Shown: piece by piece, positions 24,577-33,332 of the stretch
Numbering within the stretch: the first letter of the stretch is position 1
How the letters are laid out: each line of letters opens with the position of its first letter
Assembly: GCA_910585825.1 (NCBI GenBank)
Contig: CAJUEY010000009.1
Coordinates: 1-64,000, forward strand
Direction: 5' to 3'
From: an uncultured Lachnospiraceae bacterium
GTDB lineage: Bacteria; Bacillota; Clostridia; Lachnospirales; Lachnospiraceae
Length of the DNA stretch: 64,000 bases
Translations under genes and position numbers: made by a program
Notes under the pieces: generated by a model
Database searches by the model: none
Seen by the model: only the letters and a program-made list of their open reading frames with translations
What the model was told of the DNA's origin: nothing

Positions 24577-25292
24577 AGCTCTTTCATCATGCGTGTGGAC
24601 ATCAGGCAGGTTTCTCCGTTGGCAAAATAGATGATTCGGTTTTTAGCGTCAGTTTCTTTTATGTTATTTTTGTTTACCAGAAATGACCGATGACAACGCA
24701 CAAAGCTGCCGCCCAACGTGTTTGTCAGTTCTTTTATGGTGCCGGAAAATTCTATTTGACGGTCTTTCGCATGAAGAATGACTTTATGAATATTGCCGGA
24801 AGTTTCAAAAAAGAAAATATCATCATAATCTATGCTGATTTTTCGTCCGCCGGTTTCAATCGTATAGACTTTATGCGTCTTGTTGGTCTGGAGCGAATAA
24901 CGTTCCATTGCATTTAACAGGCATTCTCTGATTTTCACTTTCGCTTCGGCGGGATTGTCTTTTAATACAAAGTCCATTGCCTCCACCCGATACTGAAAGG
25001 TCATGTAGCTTAGTTCGGAATGTGCGGTTATAAATATGATGAAACCACGGGGGTCAAACAATCTGATTTGCTGCGCAAGCTTCATTCCGTTCATATCGCT
25101 GTTTAAGTCAATATCAAGAAAATAAACGCCTGTGTTCTGACTGGTCTTGACCTTATTAAGCAGCACATAAGGGTCTTCCGCATCTAAAACAAGCTGCATA
25201 TCCAATTCTTCTATCATCACGGTATTTTGAATGATTTGCACAATCCTCCGCCTCTGTGCGGCATTATCCTCGCATACAAAAATGTTCAGCAT
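24573..25292 (-). CDS. LytTR response regulator, second signalling pair
   Basis: 239 residues. The receiver domain has the acidic start (VCEDNAAQ) and phospho-acceptor in YFLDIDLN; the LytTR domain spans about 135-239 (YTIETGGRKISIDYDDIFFFETS by its ends; then GGSFVRCHRSFLVNKNNI). It resembles AgrA/VirR regulators. It lies 6 bases after the kinase gene. The target could be the divergent promoter at about 26.7 kb. Confidence 0.9.
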   Translation of the reverse strand: MLNIFVCEDNAAQRRRIVQIIQNTVMIEELDMQLVLDAEDPYVLLNKVKTSQNTGVYFLDIDLNSDMNGMKLAQQIRLFDPRGFIIFITAHSELSYMTFQYRVEAMDFVLKDNPAEAKVKIRECLLNAMERYSLQTNKTHKVYTIETGGRKISIDYDDIFFFETSGNIHKVILHAKDRQIEFSGTIKELTNTLGGSFVRCHRSFLVNKNNIKETDAKNRIIYFANGETCLMSTRMMKEL

Positions 25293-25298
25293 GTGACG

Positions 25299-26594
25299 TC
25301 ACTCCTTTTTGGCAGTAAGTTCCATATGCTGCACGAAACAGTCGTGCTGCATGGTTGTTTCCAACAGCACATTGTCATAGGAACTGATGATTTTCTGAGC
25401 ATTGGACAGTCCAATCCCCTGATGTCCGGTTTTTGTACTAAAGCCTTTTTGTTTCAATCTATGCAGCACCATGCCGTTATCCCAAAAGCGGTTGCTTATA
25501 ATGATTGACACACCGGACTTATTCTGAATAATATTTAAACCTATCTGCGGCTGTTTTGTCTCCAGCGCGGCTTCAATCGCATTGTCTAAAAAAATTCCCA
25601 GTATCCTGGCAAGATTTACGGTATCTATCAGAAAACTGTCCACTCTGTCGGGAATATCGATCGCAACATCTATCCCTGATTCATGGGCGTAGATCATTTT
25701 TGCGGAGAGCAGGCTTTTGATTTCCAACACTCCGATGTTGCTAAGTTGGTTCAGCTTGTAATCACCCTGATCAATCAAATTCTTCGTTGGAAAGATTTTA
25801 GTTTCAAAAAAATCCTTTAATTCGTCCATATCGCCGTTTTCAATATAGCCGGATATAGAAAGCAGAATGTTGACATAATCATGCTTAAAGGAACGCAGAC
25901 CGTTATACATAACTTCTAAATTGTGTGTGTAATCCTGTAAATCCTGCAAGGCTTTCTGCTTTGCCTCCGTCTGTATTTGTTCCAGCCAGGAACGGCGCAT
26001 CGCCAGAAACAAAAAAAGCATAACAAGCAGATACCCTGAAACATGCAGGACATTATTATATATCATTCTGCCCACAGAGCCGTTTTGTCCCGGAATCAAA
26101 TTATCGAACAGATAGATGGTGATAAGGAGCAGCAATGCGGCGTCGATTAAATACCACGTCTGCGGAAGGCGTAAAATACCTTTGCCTGACAGTAATAATT
26201 TTCTAAGAAACCTTCCGCAAAGCAGCGTAATAAAATAAAACAGCAAAATGCGAATCATCCAGACTCCGAAAGAAAAAAACTGCTGAGTTGATAGAGCCGC
26301 AGGAATCAACAGATTCAGAAAATGTGTCAGCAAATTATCCGTCACGACAGTAAGCACAAATCCAATCATGCCCATGCAAACATTCCAAGATGCGGTATCC
26401 CGATCGACAACCAATCCATAAATACAAGCTGCCGCCAGAATACCAAACAGACCGTATGGGATACAGGATAAGAACGTTACAGGCATTCCGGCAAGCAACA
26501 GCAGAATATAAAGCGCTATAAACGCTTTCAGGCTCATTCGTTTGGGCCACACATTACGAACGGCAAGGGAAAGCTGAAAAAAAGACAGCAGCAT
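25299..26594 (-). CDS. GHKL sensor histidine kinase, second signalling pair
   Basis: 431 residues with six membrane helices, the phospho-acceptor FKHDYVNILLSISGYI and a GHKL ATPase domain (ARILGIFLDNAIEAA; KTGHQGIGLSNAQKII). It is of the ComD/BlpH/AgrC class, which senses peptides. No precursor peptide gene was found beside it. The gene is divergent from the small membrane gene at 26821. Confidence 0.9.
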   Translation of the reverse strand: MLLSFFQLSLAVRNVWPKRMSLKAFIALYILLLLAGMPVTFLSCIPYGLFGILAAACIYGLVVDRDTASWNVCMGMIGFVLTVVTDNLLTHFLNLLIPAALSTQQFFSFGVWMIRILLFYFITLLCGRFLRKLLLSGKGILRLPQTWYLIDAALLLLITIYLFDNLIPGQNGSVGRMIYNNVLHVSGYLLVMLFLFLAMRRSWLEQIQTEAKQKALQDLQDYTHNLEVMYNGLRSFKHDYVNILLSISGYIENGDMDELKDFFETKIFPTKNLIDQGDYKLNQLSNIGVLEIKSLLSAKMIYAHESGIDVAIDIPDRVDSFLIDTVNLARILGIFLDNAIEAALETKQPQIGLNIIQNKSGVSIIISNRFWDNGMVLHRLKQKGFSTKTGHQGIGLSNAQKIISSYDNVLLETTMQHDCFVQHMELTAKKE

Positions 26595-26820
26595 ATCATT
26601 GATTCATCCTTTCAAACTTTACTTCCCTGATTATACTGCATGGAATTCTTTGTATCAAGCGCTGCTGCTGCGAAAATGATGAATAAACGTTTATTTTGCA
26701 GAGAAAAACCGCATTTATTCACAAAATAAGCCTTTTTATGACGGTTTTGAGAGAATGATCGTATTCTCCGGTATACTTTTCTACAACCAATATATTTGTT
26801 TTGGAAGGAGATATGAAACT
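26595..26820. promoter_or_regulatory. Divergent intergenic region, likely LytTR target
   Basis: This 226-base gap separates the minus-strand kinase from the plus-strand small gene. It contains two related AT-rich elements (TTTATT at 26690-26695 and 26714-26719, each with a preceding ACG or CCG) in the same orientation, roughly two helical turns apart, as LytTR sites often are. A TATACT box at about 26772 could serve the plus-strand gene. The evidence is suggestive only. Confidence 0.35.
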
Positions 26821-27018
26821 ATGAAACATTTTTTTAAAGGAGCTATCGTAGTAGCGGGGGTAACGATTGCAATGATGGTTATCCATATAATCATCAATAT
26901 GGTCTGCAGCAAGAACGGCATTGACCTGAATTCGACAGCATTGAGTATGGTATCAACATTTATAGGAGTATTTTCTGCGATATCAATTTATGACAGATGG
27001 ATTAAAAATGAGAAATAA
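26821..27018 (+). CDS. Small membrane protein, divergent from the kinase
   Basis: 65 residues from ATG 26821, preceded by GGAAGGAG. A basic start, one long hydrophobic helix (AIVVAGVTIAMMVIHIIINMV), a polar middle and a second hydrophobic part ending in RWIKNEK. No Gly-Gly leader or AgrD tail, so it is not an obvious signal peptide. The only intact plus-strand gene in the window. It may be the regulated product of the second kinase/regulator pair. Confidence 0.65.
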   Translation: MKHFFKGAIVVAGVTIAMMVIHIIINMVCSKNGIDLNSTALSMVSTFIGVFSAISIYDRWIKNEK

Positions 27019-27053
27019 AATTCGATAGAAAAATTACAGATACAGATTTCAAA

Positions 27054-27142
27054 AATATATCTTCGAGTATGTGTGTCAAAAAACGCAGGCGCAGCGGGCT
27101 GCGGCAAGGTTTTTTGGCATACACAATCGAAGATATAGATGT
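27054..27142. terminator. Long bidirectional terminator hairpin
   Basis: The convergent gap holds an imperfect inverted repeat about 90 bases long: TATATCTTCGA near 27054-27065 pairs with its complement near 27129-27141, the CAAAAAAC/GGTTTTTTG arms pair inside it, and a tight CGCAGC/GCTGCG hairpin sits at the centre. A T-run follows the core on both strands, so it should end both the plus-strand small gene and the minus-strand protease gene. Confidence 0.75.
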
Positions 27143-27170
27143 ATGCCGGGCGTTTGGCGGATGATTACTG

Positions 27171-30100
27171 CTATCTTACTATTACCCGGATCTTTTTGAA
27201 TAAACCATTTCTCGCAATACAGTAAATATCAGTTGTTCCAGTCCTCACTCCTGTGACGGCTCCTTTTTTTGTTACCTTTGCAATAGACGGATCTGCAGAA
27301 AGATAAGATATCTTTCTGCCGGATTGATTCAGTCTTATCCCCGTCATTTTTACTTTCAGCTTAAACTTCTTTCCAGATTTTACGCGCACTGAGGATTTCT
27401 TTACTTTCAATTTTACCGGATTGCCATATTTTCCACCATCTGTTCTACTATAGATGGGCAGAGAATCGGCGATTACCACTTGTTTTCCTTCTATTATCTT
27501 ATATGCCTCTACATGATATTTGTATTCTGTTCCCTTTTTCAGCTTTTTTTGTTTCCATTTACGGGTACTTTTGCCGACTGTCTTTAACAGCTTATACTTA
27601 TCCTTCGATTTTGCTCCATAAATAGAATATCCATCAGCTCCACTGACTGATTTCCAGCGGATTGTCTGCGACGTCGTCCTGGCAGAAGATACCCATGCAA
27701 GGAGCAGGCCTGTTTTCATGTCCTGTTCGCCGGAAACTCCGGAATTTTTCTCTCCCTGGCCCAAATCTTCCGAGTCTGTCGTTGATGGTGCAGACGGCGT
27801 TTGCGGCGTTACTTCTGGCGGCGCCGGAGATGTTACAGCCGGCGGTGCGGGCGGTGTTACAGCCGGCGGTGCGGGCGGTGTTACGGCCGGCGGTGCGGGC
27901 GGTGTTATAGCCGGCGGTGTGGGCGGTGTTACGGCCGGCGGTGCAGGCGGTGTTATAACCGGCGGTTCAATCGGCTTCACAATATCTTCATCATCACCAT
28001 AAATTGATTCCTGAAAATCTTTTGTCTGAAATAAATATGCCCTGAAGATCTCCTCTTTCAGACGCTCTACCTGTGTCTGATGTGCACGGATATTATTACT
28101 TCCGTCCGATGTCACATTTACATTCGCCAAATCGCTTTCCACAGCTTTTTTCATCATCTGCTGCAATGTCTGAAAGTCACGAATCGTAACCGTCCGATTT
28201 TCCCATAGAATGGTAACGGGCTTTAATTCTCCCACTTTCTCGATTCTTTTCTGAAACATAGCCGTTTTAAAATCTGCCATTGTGCCATATGTGCCGCCAA
28301 ATATTTTATTTAAGATATATGTGTCTGACAATATACCCTGCTCTGCCTGAGCCGACTCTTTATACTGATTCGATATATAGGGCACCATGCCGCCGTAATA
28401 TCCATATTCGGCAAGCAGTTCAAATGCCTGCCGCCGGATCATCATATCGCCGCTGACGCCATTCTCATTCTGCACCGCAGCGTAATTAGCGCTGAACAAC
28501 GGCACAACATAGTAACCATTTCCGGCCATAGTCCCTGTTGTTATCGTTCCGTCTACCTCATAACGGGAGACGATAATACCGTCACGGATCAGATCTTCTA
28601 TAGAATTCAGTTCCTTCGCCTCTTCCAGCGTCAGCTCTCTTACAGTATCCAGACAATGTTTTGACCCATCCTCTCCCTGATTAGGCCTTGTCTTTGCGTC
28701 TTCCGTCTGCTCCAGTTTGTGGAACCATTTCTTCTTCTCTTCCGGCGTCTTTGAAACCATAACATCTGCTTCTGCATAATCCAGCGTATAAACTACATCC
28801 AGAATTCCACTCATATAATCCTGCATGTCTTTTTCATCCTGAAACCGTCCGGGAACTGCATTATGAAATCTCTCACTGTATTCCAGACGGTCATAAATCA
28901 GATTCAGGTTAAATGCAGGAGGATCATTCAACTCATACGGCTCAAACATTCCTCTTGTATATACTTCCGCCTGTATTCCGTCTCGCGCACCATATCCGCT
29001 TAACATCACCTGGGAAACAAGCAGATGCGTCAATTCATGGGCATACGTCGCAAGCCCCCGTTCTGTCAGAGCTTTTGACAGATAATAACGGACGCCGCTG
29101 CCATCTGCCAAACCGTCTGAAAACATAAACGTATCATATAAATTCAAAGGCGCCAAAAATTCTCTAACGCCGCTGGACGCATCCCTGCCAAATTTAGCAG
29201 ACCACTCTTCCTGTGCACTGAGCGCCGTATCTGCATAGATCCTCAGACTGTCTTTTACAATACGGTTAGTAGAAAGCTGTCCGCGCACTTCCGGTTTTGC
29301 CAGCCGATGCCAAAAATCAATAAACTCACGCTGTTGTATGGCAGTACGTTCCAAATCCTCACAAAACTGTTCCCTCTTCTCCCTATAAAGAGCCGGATCT
29401 GTATTCTTTAAGTTCCTGTCCACATAGCAGTCCACAATACCATATGTAATTGTGGCAGCAGTGGAAATCACATAAATGCTGTCTTCTGATACGGTAAGCA
29501 GCGGAAGAATGTGAGACTGTAATGTCCGATCCTCAGACAGTCTGCTGTACAAACCAGTATTCGCAGAAAGATTCCAGGAAGAGGGTTTTTCCGCTATCAA
29601 TGCATGGCTTTCATTCAAAAACCAATCATCCAACTGCATATCCGGAATCCACTTTTGTCTGTTTATCTCCAAAAAAGCCCCCAGATTCATGGCGCCATAG
29701 CCTGTGACATCCCAGAATAATTTCCCATAACCAAATACATTAGCGCAATTGGATATCTTTAATGCATCTCCTCCCGCGCCCCCGATTTTGATCAGCCAGT
29801 CTACAACATCTGTCTGAATTCCATATGTCCCCGGCTCATAGAGAAGGATGTCGCAGATATTCTTCTCCCCCATATTGAAATCATACAGTCTTTTCACATA
29901 AGCAAGACCAAGAAGTAATTTTTCTTTGTTCTGGATGATTTTTTCGGTAAAATCAGCCGGTCCTTTCTCCTGGGCGCCGGCGGTACAATCGACGATCCTC
30001 TGAATCATCGGACCGATTTGTCCCTGCGCCTCTTCAAAAGCCTCTTCCAAAGAAATAACTTTTAAATTGTCCTTGTTCAGTTCTCTTTTTGCCTCATCAT

Positions 30101-30356
30101 CGCTGATATCCAGAAAATTTCTCCCATCCCGCTTTGCGATTTCCAGCTTTTTATTCATCATCTCATAAGAAAAATACCGCGAAGGCGCCAGCAATGCAGC
30201 TATCTGATCATTGTTCTCATAATCAACCGCCTTTAGAACATCCTCTGTATTCTGTCTCACGGTCTCCCCACAGCCGGCTGCCGAAGAAATCACAGAAGGA
30301 AATAGAATCACACACAAAATTACAATTGCCGCCGCCGCTAATTTTACATTTTTCAT
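27171..30356 (-). CDS. Secreted M26-like zinc metalloprotease with Fn3 and Ig-like domains
   Basis: 1061 residues from ATG 30356 (the open frame runs to 30434 but covers the promoter). Signal peptide 1-27. HELTH at 440-444 (bases 29025-29039) and a Glu 20 residues later in GIQAEVYTRGM match the HExxH-E20 zinc site of the M26 (IgA1-protease/Zmp) group; the surrounding GYGARDG also fits. A Pro-rich linker (about 794-856) is coded by 24-base repeats. A fibronectin-III-like domain and a bacterial Ig-like (Big2) domain end the protein, consistent with surface or matrix binding. No LPxTG anchor is present. It has its own promoter just upstream but follows the radical-SAM gene closely. Confidence 0.75.
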   Translation of the reverse strand: MKNVKLAAAAIVILCVILFPSVISSAAGCGETVRQNTEDVLKAVDYENNDQIAALLAPSRYFSYEMMNKKLEIAKRDGRNFLDISDDEAKRELNKDNLKVISLEEAFEEAQGQIGPMIQRIVDCTAGAQEKGPADFTEKIIQNKEKLLLGLAYVKRLYDFNMGEKNICDILLYEPGTYGIQTDVVDWLIKIGGAGGDALKISNCANVFGYGKLFWDVTGYGAMNLGAFLEINRQKWIPDMQLDDWFLNESHALIAEKPSSWNLSANTGLYSRLSEDRTLQSHILPLLTVSEDSIYVISTAATITYGIVDCYVDRNLKNTDPALYREKREQFCEDLERTAIQQREFIDFWHRLAKPEVRGQLSTNRIVKDSLRIYADTALSAQEEWSAKFGRDASSGVREFLAPLNLYDTFMFSDGLADGSGVRYYLSKALTERGLATYAHELTHLLVSQVMLSGYGARDGIQAEVYTRGMFEPYELNDPPAFNLNLIYDRLEYSERFHNAVPGRFQDEKDMQDYMSGILDVVYTLDYAEADVMVSKTPEEKKKWFHKLEQTEDAKTRPNQGEDGSKHCLDTVRELTLEEAKELNSIEDLIRDGIIVSRYEVDGTITTGTMAGNGYYVVPLFSANYAAVQNENGVSGDMMIRRQAFELLAEYGYYGGMVPYISNQYKESAQAEQGILSDTYILNKIFGGTYGTMADFKTAMFQKRIEKVGELKPVTILWENRTVTIRDFQTLQQMMKKAVESDLANVNVTSDGSNNIRAHQTQVERLKEEIFRAYLFQTKDFQESIYGDDEDIVKPIEPPVITPPAPPAVTPPTPPAITPPAPPAVTPPAPPAVTPPAPPAVTSPAPPEVTPQTPSAPSTTDSEDLGQGEKNSGVSGEQDMKTGLLLAWVSSARTTSQTIRWKSVSGADGYSIYGAKSKDKYKLLKTVGKSTRKWKQKKLKKGTEYKYHVEAYKIIEGKQVVIADSLPIYSRTDGGKYGNPVKLKVKKSSVRVKSGKKFKLKVKMTGIRLNQSGRKISYLSADPSIAKVTKKGAVTGVRTGTTDIYCIARNGLFKKIRVIVR
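27836..27975. repeat. Tandem 24-base repeats encoding a Pro-rich linker
   Basis: About six imperfect copies of a 24-base unit, GGCGGTGTTACAGCCGGCGG plus GTGC-type ends on the plus strand, encode the eight-residue unit APPAVTPP on the minus strand. The third-base differences show the copies have started to diverge. Copy number may vary between strains. Confidence 0.85.
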
Positions 30357-30405
30357 CTGCTTTTCTCTCTTCTCCTTTATTTTATTATATTTTCGGCATA
30401 CTGCA

Positions 30406-30434
30406 TATAAATCATTAGCGCTGTTCTTGTCCAA
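30406..30434 (-). promoter_or_regulatory. Promoter of the M26-like protease gene
   Basis: TTGGAC (30429-30434) and TTTATA (30406-30411), spaced by 17 bases on the minus strand. A second TATAAT lies at 30384-30389. Both sit inside the 5' extension of the open frame, which supports the start at 30356. Confidence 0.55.
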
Positions 30435-30454
30435 CCGGATGGAGCATCAGCCTC

Positions 30455-31504
30455 TCACTGCCTATTCTTATAAATGTGGTACAGACAATATTCATTTTCC
30501 GACTGCAAAGCGCCGGAAAAACTCAAACGCACATTAGAACATCCTCCCCGGCATTTTTGAGCATACACACACTCCCGGCAGAATCCCTTCAGAGAATCCG
30601 CACGAAATTTTCGATTCCATGCAAATGAATCTGCATCCTCCCAGATTTTTTGAAGGGTCCGTTTCCGAATATTTCCCTCTATATAAGGATTGTGCCTCAT
30701 AGAGGTACATCCCACTACATCTCCGTTATGCAGTATGCCAAAGGAATAGATTCCGGCATTACACCCGTTCCACACAGGCGCCGCATAGGATGGCGCATTG
30801 ATTCTCTGCCTTGCAATCATTTCCTTTCTGGAGTAATATCCTATGCAGTCTGCCAGCATAACCTTCAGACTTCCTCCTGTATTTTCCTCATAAGCAATAT
30901 CCACAATCCTGTCAATCTCTTCCGGCCAAATCACCCAATCCGGATGTTCCTTTAAATTACCCATGGGAATTCCGATTTGAAGCTGCCACGTTACAGCTCC
31001 CATCCTTTTTAATTCATCGCGCATCTGCGGCAGTAAATCAATATTCTGCTTCATTACGGTCGTAACGGCTCCTGCCTCAATTCCCGCCTCTGACAACAGA
31101 TGGAATGCATTTTCGCACTGGTCATAACATCCTTTTTTTCGGATACTGTCATGTACTTCTCTTGTTCCGTCAATGCTGATTGCAATCTGCCCCACGCCGC
31201 TGTCTCTCAGTTTTGCAATTACTTCTTCATTTATCATCTGGGCGTTTGTGGTCATATGTACTGCCAATCCGCTCTCCGACAGCTTTTTTACCAAAAGATG
31301 CCAGTCCTTTCGCATAAAAGGCTCTCCGCCGGATAATGTAACCCATTGCAGATTCATTGCTGCCAGCTGTTCGCACAGACCAAGCGCCTCCTCTGTAGAA
31401 AGCTCCCCCTCCAGTGCGTCTGCACAGGAAGATCCACAATGCCCGCAGCGAAGATTGCATGCCATGGTTATTTCCCAGATGCAGCATATCGGTTGATTAT
31501 TCAT
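30455..31504 (-). CDS. Radical SAM/SPASM-type maturase
   Basis: 349 residues from ATG 31504, which has GGAGG six bases upstream (the frame extends to 31726 only as a shadow). Cys16-x3-Cys20-x2-Cys23 binds the SAM iron-sulphur cluster; LSGGEPFMR and ISIDGTREVHDSIR are the next radical-SAM motifs. The C-terminus has a SPASM-like set of cysteines (CNAGIYSFGILHNGDVVGC, then CRECVYAQKCRGGC), which bind auxiliary clusters in peptide- or protein-modifying enzymes. It starts 19 bases after the 602-residue beta-protein gene, in the same transcript as the giant proteins. The substrate is unknown; one of the neighbouring proteins is a candidate. Confidence 0.85.
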   Translation of the reverse strand: MNNQPICCIWEITMACNLRCGHCGSSCADALEGELSTEEALGLCEQLAAMNLQWVTLSGGEPFMRKDWHLLVKKLSESGLAVHMTTNAQMINEEVIAKLRDSGVGQIAISIDGTREVHDSIRKKGCYDQCENAFHLLSEAGIEAGAVTTVMKQNIDLLPQMRDELKRMGAVTWQLQIGIPMGNLKEHPDWVIWPEEIDRIVDIAYEENTGGSLKVMLADCIGYYSRKEMIARQRINAPSYAAPVWNGCNAGIYSFGILHNGDVVGCTSMRHNPYIEGNIRKRTLQKIWEDADSFAWNRKFRADSLKGFCRECVYAQKCRGGCSNVRLSFSGALQSENEYCLYHIYKNRQ

Positions 31505-31523
31505 ATTTTTCCTCCGTTCACCA

Positions 31524-33332
31524 TCAAATAGATCGTTCGTCATAAACTTTTTGGCCAATGCTATACGCACGCAGCGTATAGCTGTGGCTTTGGCTGTCAC
31601 TGATATATTCCCAATGATATCCGCCGCTATTATACTTATCATATCCCACCAATTCATAGGATTCCACATACTGACCGTCCCATTCAAGCCCGTCATGCCA
31701 TTCAGGGGGAGTCCAGCCCCCGTCATATGGCAGCGTAATAATCGGCACAGCGGGCAGGTGCTCTATTTCATCCATCGTGACAAAGGGAGTTTTCTCTGAA
31801 AGCTCCGCAGATAAATTCGGCAGAGAACGATATAACTTTCTGTTTCGGTTAAATTGCGTAATTTTTGCATAGCCAAATTCCAAAGTCTGCTCATGTTCCA
31901 AAAAAGAATCCTTTTGTGTAAGAACTAAAGTAAAGCGAAACACATCTGCGCTTCCCTTTTTTGCAGGCACTTTCTTGGTTCCGCTTAATTCTACTTCTCC
32001 TGCACCGGAGATCCGGCACTTTCCTCCATTTCGCGTCTCCCATTTTAAGGTTACATGTTCTCCGTCGCAATCAATAGCCTGAAAACAGGTAATAAACGTA
32101 AAACTCGGGGTAAAAGATTTGGAAACAGGACAACCTGCTCGATTCTTAACCGTAAGTGTATAAGCGCTGTCAATCAATTTCAGATCATATTTATCATAGC
32201 CTGTGACATCTGTAATTCCGCTGCTGTTGCTGATTACATAAGAACATTCCTCTCCGTTTTCCACCTCCCAGCGAAATGTCACCGTTTCATTGATATCACC
32301 GTCTTCCCTCTCCGGTCCAAAGGATTTTACCACAGGTTCATTTAATTTTATCAAATCCAGCCTGTCCGGCAGTATTTTGCCATCTGCCCTCAGCTCTATA
32401 TTCAAAGGCGTCAATCCTGACTCTTTATTTATGTTAAGATTTTCAATGCAGAGTTTCAGCGATTCGTGGGGTTTCATCACAGAAGTTTCCGCCGGACAAA
32501 TCTTCCAGTATCTTCCTACTGTGGGGCTGTCTCCATAACTCACCCTCCAGTTTGACTTATTGACTACGCTGACAGAATAATTCACACTTTCCTCTTTTGT
32601 GACAATCTCTCCGCCCTCACCTCCATAATAAAAATATAGATAAAATCCGGCGGCCTGGTTTGCTGCCAAAAAATCATCATATGCCGGATAATTTTCCGGT
32701 GCAAGACTCGATCCGTTCTGAAAGGTAAGAGGAGAAGATGAATTGTTTGTGATCATCACATCCAGAGATTCCTTATGATCCACTGTAAAATATTCCGATA
32801 CTGCTTTAAAGCTCAGATCACAGTCAAGTTTAAACATTTTATAAATATTGATCTGATCTAAAGACATCTCCCCTTTGTTCCGAAAGGCAATATGAACCGG
32901 CGTCTCTCCGGCAATGCCATTACAGCGAATATTTGATATTTTCACAGAAATGCTGTCATGGGCAGCAATGGCAATCGTCTTCTTAGGCGCTATAATCCAG
33001 TATGCGCCCACTGATTCACTGTCCATAACCCACGAAACCTCCCAGTCAGAAGACAAAACGCCGAGCATCATATCTGCACCGTCGTCCTCCGTTGTCAAAT
33101 CTCCGCTGCAGCCGCCATAATTAAAGTAAACATAAAAACCGGCGGGGTCATTTTCTTTGGGCAAATCATCATATGCCGGATAATCATCCGGAGCAAGACA
33201 ATCCGGATTTTCTATTACAGCCGATTCGGATGAATAATTTGTAATAATAAGCTCCAGCGTGTTTTCAGATGATTTGTTTTTTGTCATATAAACGTATTGC
33301 GGCGATATCATGTATGAAAAATATGGGTTCAT
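31524..33332 (-). CDS. Tandem beta-sandwich protein with Tyr-rich C-terminus
   Basis: 602 residues without a signal peptide. Two related domains of about 150 residues (about 15-150 and 185-320) share CLAPDDYPAYDDL/SLAPENYPAYDDF, AGFYVYFNYGG/AGFYLYFYYGG and YWIIAP/YWKICP. Two further Ig-like beta regions follow. The last 55 residues contain nine tyrosines (for example YELVGYDKYNSGGYHWEYI), just ahead of the radical-SAM gene. The start overlaps the 1172-residue gene by 4 bases. Its role is unknown; the tail is a plausible radical-SAM substrate. Confidence 0.6.
   Translation of the reverse strand: MNPYFSYMISPQYVYMTKNKSSENTLELIITNYSSESAVIENPDCLAPDDYPAYDDLPKENDPAGFYVYFNYGGCSGDLTTEDDGADMMLGVLSSDWEVSWVMDSESVGAYWIIAPKKTIAIAAHDSISVKISNIRCNGIAGETPVHIAFRNKGEMSLDQINIYKMFKLDCDLSFKAVSEYFTVDHKESLDVMITNNSSSPLTFQNGSSLAPENYPAYDDFLAANQAAGFYLYFYYGGEGGEIVTKEESVNYSVSVVNKSNWRVSYGDSPTVGRYWKICPAETSVMKPHESLKLCIENLNINKESGLTPLNIELRADGKILPDRLDLIKLNEPVVKSFGPEREDGDINETVTFRWEVENGEECSYVISNSSGITDVTGYDKYDLKLIDSAYTLTVKNRAGCPVSKSFTPSFTFITCFQAIDCDGEHVTLKWETRNGGKCRISGAGEVELSGTKKVPAKKGSADVFRFTLVLTQKDSFLEHEQTLEFGYAKITQFNRNRKLYRSLPNLSAELSEKTPFVTMDEIEHLPAVPIITLPYDGGWTPPEWHDGLEWDGQYVESYELVGYDKYNSGGYHWEYISDSQSHSYTLRAYSIGQKVYDERSI

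Noticed and set aside
27836..27975. Tandem repeat as a possible CRISPR array
   Set aside because: The units are contiguous without unique spacers and keep a coding frame.
27662..28007. Plus-strand frames rich in Gly-Gly-Ala or Arg-Cys repeats
   Set aside because: They are antisense products of the 24-base Pro-linker repeats in the protease gene.
30455..31726. The longer version of the radical-SAM frame starting at 31726
   Set aside because: The extra 74 residues overlap the previous gene in another frame, while ATG 31504 has an ideal ribosome site just before the CxxxCxxC domain.
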